Of a DNA stretch of 64,000 nucleotides, positions 49,663 through 59,033 are shown piece by piece (position 1 is the first letter of the stretch; each line of letters opens with the position of its first letter). Under the pieces are notes generated by a model that was given only the letters and a program-made list of their open reading frames with translations, did no database searches and was not told the DNA's origin. The stretch spans positions 1 to 64,000 of the forward strand of contig DVJZ01000049.1 in NCBI GenBank assembly GCA_018716385.1, written 5' to 3'. Both the position numbers and the translations under genes were made by a program. This stretch comes from Candidatus Enterenecus merdae (GTDB lineage Bacteria > Bacillota > Clostridia > Oscillospirales > Oscillospiraceae).

Positions 49663-50790
49663 TCACCGCGTCCCCTCCCGGATTACCCCGCGCAGGGCGG
49701 CTGCCGCTCGATCCACCTGCCAGGGCTGGTTGAAGGCAGAAAAGCTCATCCGGACCGCGCCGCTGTCCAGCGTACCCACTGTGCGGTGGGCCAAGGGGGC
49801 GCAGTGCAGCCCCGCCCGCACCGCCACGCCCCGTCGGCCAAGCCCCTCTGCCACCGCCTCGCAGTCCATGCCGTCTACCGTAAAGGCGAACAGCCCGCTC
49901 TGGCTCTCCCCGCCCCGGTACACGCGCACCCTCGGGATGCCTGCCAGCGCGTCCATCATCCTCCGGCACAGAGATCGTTCATGGCGCCCGATCTGCTCCA
50001 CACCCCGGGCCCGCACAAACCGCATTCCCGCCAACAGCCCGGCTGCCCCGCAGACGTTCTGGGTGCCCGCCTCCAGCCGGTCTGGGAGAAAATCGGGCAT
50101 CTGCTGGCTGGCCGACAAGCTCCCTGTCCCACCGTAGATCAGGGGTGTCGTCTGGGCGTTGCACAGCAGCAGCCCGGTTCCCTGGGGGCCATACAACCCT
50201 TTGTGGCCGGGCATAGCTACAAAGGCTGCCCCCCAGCCCTCCAGGTCCACGGGCAGCATTCCGGCGGACTGGGAAGCGTCCACGATCAGCGCCTTACCCC
50301 GGCGGCGGCACAGCGCGGCGATGCGCTCCACCGGCTGAATGAAGCCAAAGACGTTGGAGACGTGGTTACATACCACCGCCTCCACCTCCCCTGTCATCCC
50401 CCGCTCAAAAGCCTCGTACACCCCATCTGGGTCAAACAGCCTCCCCGCTGCCACCTTCACCCGCGCATCCAGCCCGTTGCACAGCGGGCGGGTGACCGCG
50501 TTATGCTCATAGCCGGAGATGAGCACAACGCCGCCGGGCCGAACCAGGGAGCGGATGGCCAGGTTCAGGGCGTGGGTGGCATTGGAGGTAAGTACCACCT
50601 GCTCGGGCTGGGAGAGATGGAACAGCTGGGCGGCGGTCTCCCGGCAGCGATAGACCACCTCCGCCGCGCGCATACTGGCCTGGTGGCCGCCACGCCCCGG
50701 GCTGGCCAGATGGCCCATGGCCCAGGCGGTGGCGGCGGCTACCCCGGCCGGCTTCTCCAGTGTTGTGGCCGCACTGTCCAAATAGATCAT
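49663..50790 (-). CDS. class V aminotransferase, cysteine desulfurase/selenocysteine lyase-like
   Basis: The 375-residue PLP enzyme starts MIYLDSAATTLEKP and has TSNATHALNLAIRS, NHVSNVFG, DASQSAGMLPVDL and the Schiff-base lysine in PGHKGLYGPQGTGLL, then AGLHCAPL with the Cys expected on the active-site loop. It belongs to the CsdB/SufS-like clade annotated as selenium-utilisation aminotransferases in Clostridia. The start overlaps the DUF3343 stop (ATGA). Selenium mobilisation is inferred from this pairing; desulfurase activity is the alternative. Confidence 0.85.
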   Translation of the reverse strand: MIYLDSAATTLEKPAGVAAATAWAMGHLASPGRGGHQASMRAAEVVYRCRETAAQLFHLSQPEQVVLTSNATHALNLAIRSLVRPGGVVLISGYEHNAVTRPLCNGLDARVKVAAGRLFDPDGVYEAFERGMTGEVEAVVCNHVSNVFGFIQPVERIAALCRRRGKALIVDASQSAGMLPVDLEGWGAAFVAMPGHKGLYGPQGTGLLLCNAQTTPLIYGGTGSLSASQQMPDFLPDRLEAGTQNVCGAAGLLAGMRFVRARGVEQIGRHERSLCRRMMDALAGIPRVRVYRGGESQSGLFAFTVDGMDCEAVAEGLGRRGVAVRAGLHCAPLAHRTVGTLDSGAVRMSFSAFNQPWQVDRAAAALRGVIREGTR

Positions 50791-51041
50791 GGCTGCACCT
50801 CTCGATACGCTCCGTCGGCATTCTGAAGGAATACCTGTTTGGGGGCCATTCCCTCCCGCTGCAAGGCCTGGAGGGCGTCGCTCAGACGCCGCTCGGCGAT
50901 CTTGACGCAATAGCCGCACCCCTCCTTGGCAACCAGCTTGGGGGCCCGCATGATATGGCCGCTGATCCCGGCCCGCTCCAGGATGCGGGCCGTGCGCTGG
51001 GCATAGGTCAGCGAGCGGCAGATGATCAGGTAATAGAGCAT
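50787..51041 (-). CDS. DUF3343 domain protein
   Basis: An 84-residue protein, MLYYLIICRSLTYAQRTARIL, with the motif EGCGYCVKI characteristic of DUF3343. These small proteins are often coded beside class V aminotransferases, YedF and selD and are thought to carry or transfer selenium or sulfur. C42 and C45 would be the working thiols. Overlaps the aminotransferase gene by four bases. No selD or yedF is in view. Confidence 0.85.
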   Translation of the reverse strand: MLYYLIICRSLTYAQRTARILERAGISGHIMRAPKLVAKEGCGYCVKIAERRLSDALQALQREGMAPKQVFLQNADGAYREVQP

Positions 51042-51128
51042 GGCACCCTTCCCCTTCCTTTCTTATCCCGTCTTGGACAGAAGCCGCGCCCCCGGCCTCT
51101 CCAGGCGGGTCCTTCCCAGGCCATGACA

Positions 51129-51171
51129 AAGCGCTCCTCTCAGAACATCATATGTCCTGAGCGGAGCGCTT
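51129..51171 (-). terminator. terminator after ispF
   Basis: Twenty-base arms (51129-51148 and 51152-51171, two mismatches) closed by a short loop, followed on the minus strand by TTTGTC. It lies 24 bases after the ispF stop. Confidence 0.7.
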
Positions 51172-51194
51172 GTGCATCCTAGTGTGCAATTGTC

Positions 51195-51668
51195 TTATCT
51201 CTCTAACAGGAGGGCCACAGCGTGGGCAGCCATCCCCTCCCCCGCTCCGGTGAATCCCAGCCCCTCCTCCGTGGTGGCCTTCACGTTCACCCGGCCGGGA
51301 GGGACGGCCATCACCCCGGCCAGATTGTCCCGCATCTGCGGCAAATAGGGGGCCAGCTTAGGACGCTGGGCCAGGATGGTGGCGTCCACATTGCCCACCT
51401 GGAAACCGGCCGCCCCCAGCTTTTCCATCACCCGCTCCAGCAGCAGCAAACTGGAAGCCCCGGCGTAGGCCGGGTCCGTGTCTGGAAAGGCCCCCCCAAT
51501 ATCCCCCAGGCCGGCCGCTCCCAGCAGCGCGTCCATCACCGCATGGGTGAGCACGTCCGCGTCCGAGTGCCCCAGCAGCCCCAGCTGCCACGGGATGTCC
51601 ACCCCGCCTAAGATGAGCTTGCGCTCCGGCGTGAGCCGGTGCACGTCATAGCCATGCCCGATGCGCAT
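51195..51668 (-). CDS. ispF: 2-C-methyl-D-erythritol 2,4-cyclodiphosphate synthase
   Basis: The 157-residue trimeric enzyme of the MEP isoprenoid pathway. [12 protein letters not shown] supplies the zinc ligands (Asp and His), [22 protein letters not shown] the third ligand and substrate loop, [11 protein letters not shown] the CDP site and [11 protein letters not shown] the base pocket. The ATG shares one base with the ispD stop (TGATG). The open frame further upstream is ispD shadow. Confidence 0.95.
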   Translation of the reverse strand: MRIGHGYDVHRLTPERKLILGGVDIPWQLGLLGHSDADVLTHAVMDALLGAAGLGDIGGAFPDTDPAYAGASSLLLLERVMEKLGAAGFQVGNVDATILAQRPKLAPYLPQMRDNLAGVMAVPPGRVNVKATTEEGLGFTGAGEGMAAHAVALLLER

Positions 51669-52390
51669 CACACCACCTCCCGTTCCAGCAGCCCTTCCGC
51701 CCAGATCAGGTCTTCCGGCGTGGTCAGCTTGAGGTTGTCCCCCCGCCCCGGCGTCAGCCACACCCGCATCCCAAGCCGCTCCACCGCGGCACAGTCGTCG
51801 GTCAGCTCCACCCCGTCGTCCAGCGCCTTTTGCAGCGCCGCCCGGATCAGGGACGCCTCAAAGACCTGGGGGGTCTGGACCGCATAGAGGGCGGCCCGGT
51901 CCAGCGTGCGCTCCACCACTCCGTCTACGGCCTGCTTGATGGTGTCCTTCACCGGGACGGCGGGAGCGGCCGCACCGGTCTGGGCTGCCTTCCCGATGGC
52001 CTCGGCGATCACCTCCTGGCTGACCAGGGGGCGGGCCCCATCGTGGATGGCGATCAGCTGGGCGGACTGGTCCGCCTCCAGGGTGCCCATGCGGGCCGAC
52101 TGGGTCCGGGTGGCCCCGCCCCGGATCACCTTGGCCGCCTTGGAGATCTGGAAGTCCCGGCACAGCCCGGCCACTTGGGCCACCTGATCCTCCCGGGTGA
52201 CCACCACGATCTCGTCCACCTGCTCGGCCCGCTCAAAGGCCAGCAGCGTGCGGGCGATCACCGGGATCCCCCCCAGCTCCGCCAGGATCTTATCCTGCCC
52301 CATGCGCCTGGAAGCCCCCGCGGCCACCACCACTGCCGAGCAGAACCCCGTCTCCCGGCGCGCCCTGCGCCGGCGCGCGAACCATCCCAT
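51668..52390 (-). CDS. ispD: 2-C-methyl-D-erythritol 4-phosphate cytidylyltransferase
   Basis: A 240-residue nucleotidyltransferase with [22 protein letters not shown] (CTP loop), DGARPLVS and [10 protein letters not shown] short basic N-terminal extension ([16 protein letters not shown]) precedes the domain. It makes CDP-methylerythritol, two steps before IspF. GGGAGAGGAG precedes the ATG. carD lies upstream behind its own terminator, the usual clostridial carD-ispD-ispF order. Confidence 0.94.
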   Translation of the reverse strand: MGWFARRRRARRETGFCSAVVVAAGASRRMGQDKILAELGGIPVIARTLLAFERAEQVDEIVVVTREDQVAQVAGLCRDFQISKAAKVIRGGATRTQSARMGTLEADQSAQLIAIHDGARPLVSQEVIAEAIGKAAQTGAAAPAVPVKDTIKQAVDGVVERTLDRAALYAVQTPQVFEASLIRAALQKALDDGVELTDDCAAVERLGMRVWLTPGRGDNLKLTTPEDLIWAEGLLEREVV

Positions 52391-52414
52391 GGATCGCTCC
52401 TCTCCCTTCCTTGC

Positions 52415-52435
52415 AAAAAGGGGCCCTCAGGCCCC
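52415..52435 (-). terminator. terminator after carD
   Basis: Minus strand GGGGCC-TGAG-GGCCCC followed by TTTTT. Confidence 0.85.
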
Positions 52436-52448
52436 TTCTCCGTCTGCC

Positions 52449-52928
52449 TCAATGGGCCAGGATCCCGTCCACCCTGGCCTCCACCGTCTCGTAAGGTAGG
52501 CTCTGGGCCAGCACCAGCTCCGAGATGAGGATTTGCTTTGCCACATGGAGCATCTTGCGCTCTCCGGTGGACAGACCCCGCTGGTGATCCCGGCAGGCCA
52601 GCCCCTTGACCACCCGAGCAACCTCCAGCAGGTCGCCGCTCTTGATCCGGGACATATTTTCCCGGTAGCGCCGGTTCCAGTTCTGGGTCATGTCTACCTG
52701 GATGCTCTCCATGGCCTGGATCAGCCGGGTGGCCTCCTGCCCGGACACCACCGGCCGCACCCCAATCTCCCGGGTGTTGTCGGTGGGAATCATGACCATC
52801 ATGTTCCCGTTGGATAGATTCAACAGGTAGTAGTCCTTCATCTGGCCGTTGACCTTGCGCTGCACGATGGAGTCGATGACGCCCGCGCCGTGCATGGGAT
52901 GGACGACCTTGTCCCCGATCCGATACAC
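52449..52928 (-). CDS. carD: CarD-family transcription regulator
   Basis: The 159-residue protein has the RNA-polymerase-interacting Tudor-like domain (YRIGDKVVHPMHGAGVIDSI, YYLLNLSNGNMMVMIP, about 1-62) and a helical C-terminal domain that contacts promoter DNA (NWNRRYRENMSRIKSGDLLEV). CarD stabilises open complexes. The start is GTG 52928 with GGAGGTGGG just before; a longer frame has no ribosome site. Own promoter and terminator. Confidence 0.92.
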   Translation of the reverse strand: MYRIGDKVVHPMHGAGVIDSIVQRKVNGQMKDYYLLNLSNGNMMVMIPTDNTREIGVRPVVSGQEATRLIQAMESIQVDMTQNWNRRYRENMSRIKSGDLLEVARVVKGLACRDHQRGLSTGERKMLHVAKQILISELVLAQSLPYETVEARVDGILAH

Positions 52929-52965
52929 GTTCCCACCTCCTAAATGGTATAATCTCTCAATGGTT

Positions 52966-52994
52966 ATTATACGCTCTTTTTCTTTTCCACGCAA
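52966..52994 (-). promoter_or_regulatory. sigma-A promoter for carD
   Basis: Minus strand TTGCGT (52994-52989), 17 bases, TATAAT (52971-52966). Confidence 0.75.
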
Positions 52995-53066
52995 GGATTT
53001 TCCCAAAACAATTCACTCTTTTTTGCTGACCGTGGGGAAAATAGGCTTATTTCGACCCAAAAGGAC

Positions 53067-53103
53067 AAAAAAGTCTGGCCCACACCTTTGCAGGGTGAGC
53101 CAG
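53067..53103 (-). terminator. terminator after the FAH-family gene
   Basis: Minus strand CTGGCTCAC pairs with GTGTGGGCCAG across a loop and is followed by TTTTTT. Confidence 0.75.
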
Positions 53104-53108
53104 GCCGC

Positions 53109-53864
53109 TTAGAGGATGAAGTTGCGCAGTGTACCGATCCCCTTTACCTCTACCTCCACCACATCCCCCGGCGCCATGGGGCCGATACCCGCCGGGGTGC
53201 CGGTGGCTACCACATCCCCCGGTTCCAGGGTCATGGAGGCGGTGATGAAGGCCAGCATCTGGGGGATCTGGGTGAGGAACTGCCCGGTGTTCCCCCGCTG
53301 GACCACCGCCCCGTTCAGACGGGTCTCCAGCTCCAGCGCCCCGGGATCCACCTCGTCGCTCACCCATGGCCCCACGGGGCAGAATCCGTCCATGGACTTG
53401 CCCCGGGTCCACTGCCCGTCCTGGCGCTGGACGTCCCGGGCCGTGATATCGTTCAGGCAGGTGTAGCCCAAGATGTACTGCGCCACGTCCTCCGCCCGCA
53501 CGTCCTTGGCTCGGCGGCGGATGACTAAGGCAAGCTCCCCCTCGTAGTCCAGCCGCTGGACAAATCCGGGGGCGCGGACCGTCCCCTCCGGCCGGTTCAG
53601 GGTGTTGATCCCCTTGAGGAAGAGCACCGGGAAACCGGGGGGCTCCCCGCCCATCTCCCGGGCGTGCTCGGCATAGTTCTTACCCACGCACACGATCTTG
53701 GTGGGCGTGCAAGGGGGCAGCAGCGCGCAATCCGCCAGAGGGAAAACCGCCCCATCGTAGTCCAGCAGCCCATCATAGGGGTCGCCCCGCAGGGTGCGCA
53801 CCTGCCCGTCCTGGATCACCCCCCAGCGGGGGATCCCCTCCACCTCAACTCTCACATACCGCAT
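53109..53864 (-). CDS. fumarylacetoacetate hydrolase family protein
   Basis: The 251-residue enzyme carries the FAH fold: KIVCVGKNYAEHA, metal ligands in LDYEGELALVIRR (two Glu) and LNDITARDVQ (Asp), and PGDVVATGTPAGIGPM. Members act as acylpyruvate hydrolases, oxaloacetate decarboxylases or tautomerases; the substrate cannot be told here. GGAGGAGGGCGAGAG precedes ATG 53864, which lies inside the 3' end of engB (20-base overlap). Confidence 0.88.
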   Translation of the reverse strand: MRYVRVEVEGIPRWGVIQDGQVRTLRGDPYDGLLDYDGAVFPLADCALLPPCTPTKIVCVGKNYAEHAREMGGEPPGFPVLFLKGINTLNRPEGTVRAPGFVQRLDYEGELALVIRRRAKDVRAEDVAQYILGYTCLNDITARDVQRQDGQWTRGKSMDGFCPVGPWVSDEVDPGALELETRLNGAVVQRGNTGQFLTQIPQMLAFITASMTLEPGDVVATGTPAGIGPMAPGDVVEVEVKGIGTLRNFIL

Positions 53865-54465
53865 GGCTCTCGCCCTCCTCCACATGGGCCAGGATCCGGC
53901 CCAGCAGCGCCTCCCGCCCGTCTCCCTTCTCCGCCGAGAAGGGGATGACCGGTACCGCGGCAGGCAGGGCCAACGCCTGGGCCACCCGCTCCAGATTGGT
54001 CTGCACCTGGCTCTTTTTCACCTTGTCCAGCTTGTTTGCCGCCACCACGTAGGGCTTCCCTGACGCCTGGAAAAAGTCGGACATGGTCCGGTCGTCCTGG
54101 GTGGGGCTGTGCCTGGCGTCCACCACCAGCACGCCCAGGGTCATCAGGCTGGCGTCGGCAAACCACGCCTCCATCAGCCGGCCCCAGCGGGCCCGCTCCT
54201 GCTTGGACACCTTGGCGTATCCATATCCAGGCAGGTCCACCAGGTAGAACTTCCCGGACACGAAAAAGTAGTTGATCTGGCTGGTCTTTCCCGGTGCGGA
54301 ACCCACCCGGGCCAGGTTCTTCCGGCCCAGCAGGCGGTTGATCACCGAGGACTTACCCACGTTGGACCGCCCGGCAAAAACCACCTGGGGCCGGCCGTCT
54401 CTCAGAAAGTCGGCGGGGCGGGCGGCGGCCCGGACAAACTCCGCCTGATTGAGGTTCACACCCAT
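53845..54465 (-). CDS. engB: ribosome biogenesis GTPase EngB/YsxC
   Basis: About 206 residues, G1 in GRSNVGKSSVIN, G2 region GKTSQINYF, G3 DLPGYGYA, G4 ANKLDK and G5 FSAEKG. It assists 50S subunit assembly. Of three close starts (GTG 54474, ATG 54471, ATG 54465) I chose the last for its spacing from AAGGGCGG. lon ends just upstream, the standard lon-engB order. Confidence 0.93.
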   Translation of the reverse strand: MGVNLNQAEFVRAAARPADFLRDGRPQVVFAGRSNVGKSSVINRLLGRKNLARVGSAPGKTSQINYFFVSGKFYLVDLPGYGYAKVSKQERARWGRLMEAWFADASLMTLGVLVVDARHSPTQDDRTMSDFFQASGKPYVVAANKLDKVKKSQVQTNLERVAQALALPAAVPVIPFSAEKGDGREALLGRILAHVEEGESHAVCES

Positions 54466-54480
54466 GGCCATCACCCGCCC

Positions 54481-56901
54481 TTACTGGCGCAGGGCGGGCT
54501 GCCGGGCCGGGGCCGGGCGCGACTCTGCCCGCGCCCCCTCCCCTGCCCGCACCGCCTGGGCAGCGCCGGCCAAGGCCTCAGCCAGCACCTCGTCCACCTG
54601 CTCCACGGGCACAAAGCGCAGCTGCGCCCGGACGGCAGGGTCGATCTCTTCCAGATCCCGCTGGTTCTCCTTGGGGAGGATCACCGTGCGGATGCCCCCA
54701 CGCAGAGCCGCCATCGTCTTCTCCCGCAGCCCGCCGATGGCCAGCACCCGCCCACGCAGGGTCACCTCCCCCGTCATGGCCACGTCCCGGCGCACAGGGA
54801 CGTCCGTCAGGGCAGATACCATGGCCGTGGCGATGGCCACACCGGCCGACGGCCCGTCCTTGGGCACCGCCCCTTCGGGAAAGTGAACGTGGATGTCCTT
54901 GCTCTTGTGGAAGTCCGCCTCCAGCCCCAGCTGGTCTGCCCGGCTGCGCAGGAAGGACAGGGCCGCCCGGGCCGACTCCCGCATCACGTTGCCTAGGTTG
55001 CCTGTCAGTTCCACCTTGCCGCTGCCCGGCATCACATTGACTTCCACCTCCAGGATCTCGCCGCCCACCGCCGTCCAGGCAAGGCCGTTGACCACCCCCA
55101 CCAAGGGGGGCTGCCCAGCCGGATGTTCCTGGTGGTAGCGGCGCACTCCCAGGGCTTCCTCCAAGTCTTTTTCTGTCAACTTAATCTGCTTTACCCCATC
55201 TGACACCACCCGCATAGCAGCCTTCCGGCACAGGGCGGCCAGCCGACGCTCCAACACTCGTACCCCCGACTCCTTGGTATAGCCGGAGATAATCTGGCGC
55301 ACCGCCTCATCGGACACCTTGAGCTGCCCCCGGCTCAGCCCATGGCGCTTGATCTGCCGGGGCAGCAGGTGGCGCTTGGCGATCTGCAACTTTTCCTCGT
55401 CGGTATAGCTGGACAGCTCAATGACCTCCATCCGGTCCAGCAAAGGCCGGGGAATAGAGGCGGTGGTGTTTGCGGTGGTGAGGAACAACACGTCGGACAG
55501 ATCGAAGGGCAGCTCCAGATAGTGATCCCGGAAGGAGGCGTTCTGCTCGGTGTCCAGCACCTCCAACAGCGCAGAGGCCGGGTCACCCCGGTAATCCCCC
55601 CCCAGTTTGTCAATCTCGTCCAGCAGCAGCACCGGGTTGGCGCTGCCCGCCTGTCGGATGCCCGCGATGATGCGCCCGGGCATGGCCCCCACATAGGTCT
55701 TCCGATGCCCCCGGATCTCCGCCTCATCGTGCACGCCACCCAGGGAGATCCGGGCCAGTTTCCGGTTCATGGCCCTGGCCACGCTCATGGCGATGGAGGT
55801 CTTGCCCACACCAGGCGGGCCCACCAGGCACAGCACCTGGCTGTTTAGCCCGGGGGCCAACTGCTTGACTGCCACAAACTCCAGGATCCGCCTCTTGACC
55901 TTATCCAGCCCGAAGTGGTCGGCGTCCAGGGCTTTGGCCACGGCGCTGACGCTCACCCTCTGGCGGGTCTTTTTCCGCCAGGGCAGCTCCAGGCAGGTGT
56001 CCAGATAGCCCCGCAGCACGGCAGCCTCAGAGGAACCAAAGGGCTGCTTTTCCAGATGGCCGATCTCCTGTTCCAGCTTCTCCCGCACCTCATCGGGCAG
56101 GTCCGCCTCAGCCACCCGTTTGCGGTACTGCTCTGCCTCGTCGTTTTCCTCCTGACTGCCCAGCTCCCGCTGGATGACCCGCAGCTGCTCCCGCAGCACA
56201 TACTCCCGCTGGTTGGCAGCCATCTGCTCGTGGATCTTGACCTCCAGCTCGGTCTCCACCTCCAGGATCTCTACCTCCCGGGTGAGGATCCTGCTGAGCT
56301 TCTCCAAGCGCTTGGCCGGGCGCAGCTCCTCCAGCACCGCCTGCTTATCCTCAAAACGCAGGGGCATATTTTGGGCCGCATAGTCGCTGATGTAGGCCGG
56401 GTCGCTGCTGGACAGCAGCTTCAGGTGCACCTCCGAGGACACCCGGTCGGACAGCTCAGTGTACCGCTCCACCATGGCGTAGATCTGCCGGATCCTGGCC
56501 TCAGTCCGGCGGGAGTTGAGCTTGGGCGCGCGCTCCTCGGGCAGTAGCTCCACCCGGGCCAGCAGGGTGGGTTCCAGAGCGGATAGCTCCACCAGACGGC
56601 CCCGGCTAAGCCCCTCTACCATCACCCGCACCCCGTTTTCCGGCAGGCGCAGGATCTGCTTGACCCGCGCCACCGTGCCCACCTCATACAGGTCTGCCTG
56701 GCGGGGCTTTTCCTGGGTAGGATCCCGCTGGGTCACCAAAAAGACCTCCCGGGCCCCTGCCATCGCCCCCTCCAGGGCATGGATGGAAGCCTCCCGCCCC
56801 ACGTCAAAGTGCAGCAGCAGGTTGGGGAATACCGTGATCCCCCGCAGGGCCAGCGCGGGCATGGAGACCAGCGCCCCGCCCGTCTGATTTGGTTGTGTCA
56901 T
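54481..56901 (-). CDS. lon: ATP-dependent protease Lon
   Basis: The 806-residue protease has the N-terminal LON substrate domain (about 10-205), AAA+ module with GPPGVGKTSIAMS and VLLLDEIDKLG, and the C-terminal protease domain with catalytic Ser in KDGPSAGVAIATAM and Lys in GRVLAIGGLREKTMAA. It degrades damaged and regulatory proteins. AAGGAGG precedes the ATG. A Gln/Arg/Ala-rich tail of about 25 residues (ARAESRPAPARQPALRQ) ends it. It lies downstream of clpX behind a terminator. Confidence 0.95.
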   Translation of the reverse strand: MTQPNQTGGALVSMPALALRGITVFPNLLLHFDVGREASIHALEGAMAGAREVFLVTQRDPTQEKPRQADLYEVGTVARVKQILRLPENGVRVMVEGLSRGRLVELSALEPTLLARVELLPEERAPKLNSRRTEARIRQIYAMVERYTELSDRVSSEVHLKLLSSSDPAYISDYAAQNMPLRFEDKQAVLEELRPAKRLEKLSRILTREVEILEVETELEVKIHEQMAANQREYVLREQLRVIQRELGSQEENDEAEQYRKRVAEADLPDEVREKLEQEIGHLEKQPFGSSEAAVLRGYLDTCLELPWRKKTRQRVSVSAVAKALDADHFGLDKVKRRILEFVAVKQLAPGLNSQVLCLVGPPGVGKTSIAMSVARAMNRKLARISLGGVHDEAEIRGHRKTYVGAMPGRIIAGIRQAGSANPVLLLDEIDKLGGDYRGDPASALLEVLDTEQNASFRDHYLELPFDLSDVLFLTTANTTASIPRPLLDRMEVIELSSYTDEEKLQIAKRHLLPRQIKRHGLSRGQLKVSDEAVRQIISGYTKESGVRVLERRLAALCRKAAMRVVSDGVKQIKLTEKDLEEALGVRRYHQEHPAGQPPLVGVVNGLAWTAVGGEILEVEVNVMPGSGKVELTGNLGNVMRESARAALSFLRSRADQLGLEADFHKSKDIHVHFPEGAVPKDGPSAGVAIATAMVSALTDVPVRRDVAMTGEVTLRGRVLAIGGLREKTMAALRGGIRTVILPKENQRDLEEIDPAVRAQLRFVPVEQVDEVLAEALAGAAQAVRAGEGARAESRPAPARQPALRQ

Positions 56902-56930
56902 GCTCGTCGCCTCCTTGGCGTGTCAACGGA

Positions 56931-56957
56931 AAAGGGGCGGGCCAGGCCCGCCCCTTT
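56931..56957 (-). terminator. terminator after clpX
   Basis: AAAGGGGCGGGC pairs with GCCCGCCCCTTT around a tiny loop; TTTTCC follows on the minus strand. Confidence 0.85.
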
Positions 56958-56974
56958 GATCGCGCGAAGTTGTG

Positions 56975-58300
56975 TTAGGATACGTGCTTGCCCCGGGCCG
57001 CGTTCTTGCCCCCCTGCTCAGCCCGCAGCGCCGCTCCTCCCAGCCGGGGCCGGGGCGGGCGGTTCTCCTGCCGCTCCAGGATGGGTTCGGCCTCCCCGCG
57101 GATGGCCTGATCGGTCACCGTCACCTTGGCGATGGCCGGGTCGGAGGGCACCTGGTACATCACCGGGGTCATGACCTCCTCCAGCACTGCCCGCAGCCCC
57201 CGGGCGCCGATCTTGCGCTCCACCGCCTTGTCCGCGGCGGCGGCCAGCGCCTCGTCGGTGAAAACCAGCTCCACATTGTCGTACTCCATCAGCTTCTGGT
57301 ACTGTTTGACCAAGGCGTTCTTTGGCTTGGTGAGGATCTGCACCAGCTGCTCCCGGTCCAGCGCCCGCAAGGCGGTGATGACAGGCAAGCGGCCCACCAG
57401 TTCGGGAATGATACCAAACTTCAGCAGGTCGTGGGGCTGGACGGCCTTGAACAGGTCAGCCCGCTCCCGCTCCGCCTTGGTCTGGATGTCCGCGCCAAAG
57501 CCGATGCTCTTCCGGTTCAAGCGGCCCTCGATGATCTTCTCCAGCCCGTCAAAGGCCCCGCCACAGATGAACAGGATGTTCCGGGTATCCACCTGCAGGA
57601 ACTCCTGGTGAGGGTGCTTGCGCCCACCCTGGGGCGGGACGTTGGCCACAGTTCCCTCCAGGATTTTCAAAAGTGCCTGCTGCACCCCCTCACCGGAGAC
57701 ATCCCGGGTGATAGAGGTGTTCTCACTCTTGCGGGCGATCTTGTCGATCTCGTCCACATAGATGATGCCCCGCTGGGCCAGCTCGATGTCGTAGTCGGCA
57801 GCCTGGACCAGACGCAGCAGGATGTTCTCCACATCGTCCCCCACATAGCCCGCCTCAGTCAGGGTGGTTGCGTCGGCAATGGCGAAGGGGACCTTCAGGA
57901 TGCGGGCCAGCGTTTGGGCAAACAAAGTCTTGCCGCAGCCGGTGGGACCAATGAGCAGGATGTTGCTCTTTTGCAGCTCCACATCGTCCCCGCCGCCGAA
58001 GTAGATGCGCTTGTAGTGGTTGTACACCGCCACGGACAAGGCCACCTTCGCGTCCTCTTGCCCGATGATATACTCGTTGAGCACCCCGCAGATCTCCTGA
58101 GGGGTGGGGATCACGTCGGGGATACCCAGCTCCAGGGTGGCGCGATCCTCGTCTACCACTTCCTCATTGAGGATGTTCAAGCACAGGTGCACACATTCAT
58201 TGCAGATATAGGCACCGGGCCCTGCGATGATGCGCTCCACCTGATCCTGGTGCTTGCCGCAGAAGGAGCAGCGCACAGAGCGGTATTCGTCTCGAGCCAT
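56975..58300 (-). CDS. clpX: ATP-binding subunit ClpX of ClpXP
   Basis: The 441-residue unfoldase starts with a C4 zinc-binding domain ([14 protein letters not shown]...CNECVHLC), then AAA+ motifs [13 protein letters not shown] and IIYVDEIDK, and the IGFGAD loop region that in ClpX holds the ClpP-contact IGF tripeptide. It delivers substrates to ClpP. Gene order clpP-clpX-lon is as in other Firmicutes. The last 20 residues are basic and less conserved. Confidence 0.95.
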   Translation of the reverse strand: MARDEYRSVRCSFCGKHQDQVERIIAGPGAYICNECVHLCLNILNEEVVDEDRATLELGIPDVIPTPQEICGVLNEYIIGQEDAKVALSVAVYNHYKRIYFGGGDDVELQKSNILLIGPTGCGKTLFAQTLARILKVPFAIADATTLTEAGYVGDDVENILLRLVQAADYDIELAQRGIIYVDEIDKIARKSENTSITRDVSGEGVQQALLKILEGTVANVPPQGGRKHPHQEFLQVDTRNILFICGGAFDGLEKIIEGRLNRKSIGFGADIQTKAERERADLFKAVQPHDLLKFGIIPELVGRLPVITALRALDREQLVQILTKPKNALVKQYQKLMEYDNVELVFTDEALAAAADKAVERKIGARGLRAVLEEVMTPVMYQVPSDPAIAKVTVTDQAIRGEAEPILERQENRPPRPRLGGAALRAEQGGKNAARGKHVS

Positions 58301-58355
58301 GGCTTCACTTCCCTTCCCATCACGCGCCGGCAGGCGTGGGAACGCCCACGCGCGC

Positions 58356-58937
58356 TCAGCGGTTCTTGATCACTTTGTCAATCAGGCCGTAGTCCAGGGC
58401 CTCTTGGGCGCTCATGAAGTTGTCCCGCTCGCAGTCAGCGGTAACCTGCTCCACGCTCTTGCCCGTGTTTTCAGCTAAGATCTGGTTCATGCGGCGCTTG
58501 ATGATCTCCAGCCGGCGCAGGTGGAGGGCCATATCCGTGATCTGCCCCTGGGTCCCCGCCGAGGGCTGGTGGATCATAATCTCGGCATTGGGCAGGGCCA
58601 GCCGTTTACCCTTTGCCCCAGAAGAGAGCAGGAAGGCCCCCATGGAGGCAGCCATGCCGATGCAGATGGTAGACACATCACACTTGATGTACTGCATGGT
58701 GTCATAGATGGCCATACCATCGGTGACGGAACCCCCAGGGCTATTGATGTAGAACTGAATGTCCTTGTCGGGGTCCTGAGCTTCCAGGTAGAGCAGCTGG
58801 GCCACAACCAGCGAGGCGGTGGTGGCGTTCACGTCCTCCCCCAAAAAAATGATCCGGTCGTTGAGCAGACGGGAAAAGATGTCATAGGACCGCTCGCCGC
58901 GGCTGGTCTGCTCCACAACATAAGGTACCAAACTCAT
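58356..58937 (-). CDS. clpP: ATP-dependent Clp protease proteolytic subunit
   Basis: A 193-residue serine protease with catalytic Ser in [11 protein letters not shown], His in MIHQPSAG and Asp in [18 protein letters not shown]. Start ATG 58937 has AAGGAG nine bases upstream and leaves the usual short propeptide before VPYVVEQ. It forms the double-heptamer barrel driven by ClpX. Located between tig and clpX. Confidence 0.95.
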   Translation of the reverse strand: MSLVPYVVEQTSRGERSYDIFSRLLNDRIIFLGEDVNATTASLVVAQLLYLEAQDPDKDIQFYINSPGGSVTDGMAIYDTMQYIKCDVSTICIGMAASMGAFLLSSGAKGKRLALPNAEIMIHQPSAGTQGQITDMALHLRRLEIIKRRMNQILAENTGKSVEQVTADCERDNFMSAQEALDYGLIDKVIKNR

Positions 58938-59033
58938 GTAATCATGCTCCTTTTCAGCGGAAATCTCCGTGTTTCCCAGCCAGTATACCCACTTAGGCCG
59001 CCCTCTTATTCCTCCCGATCCCGATGGGAACAC

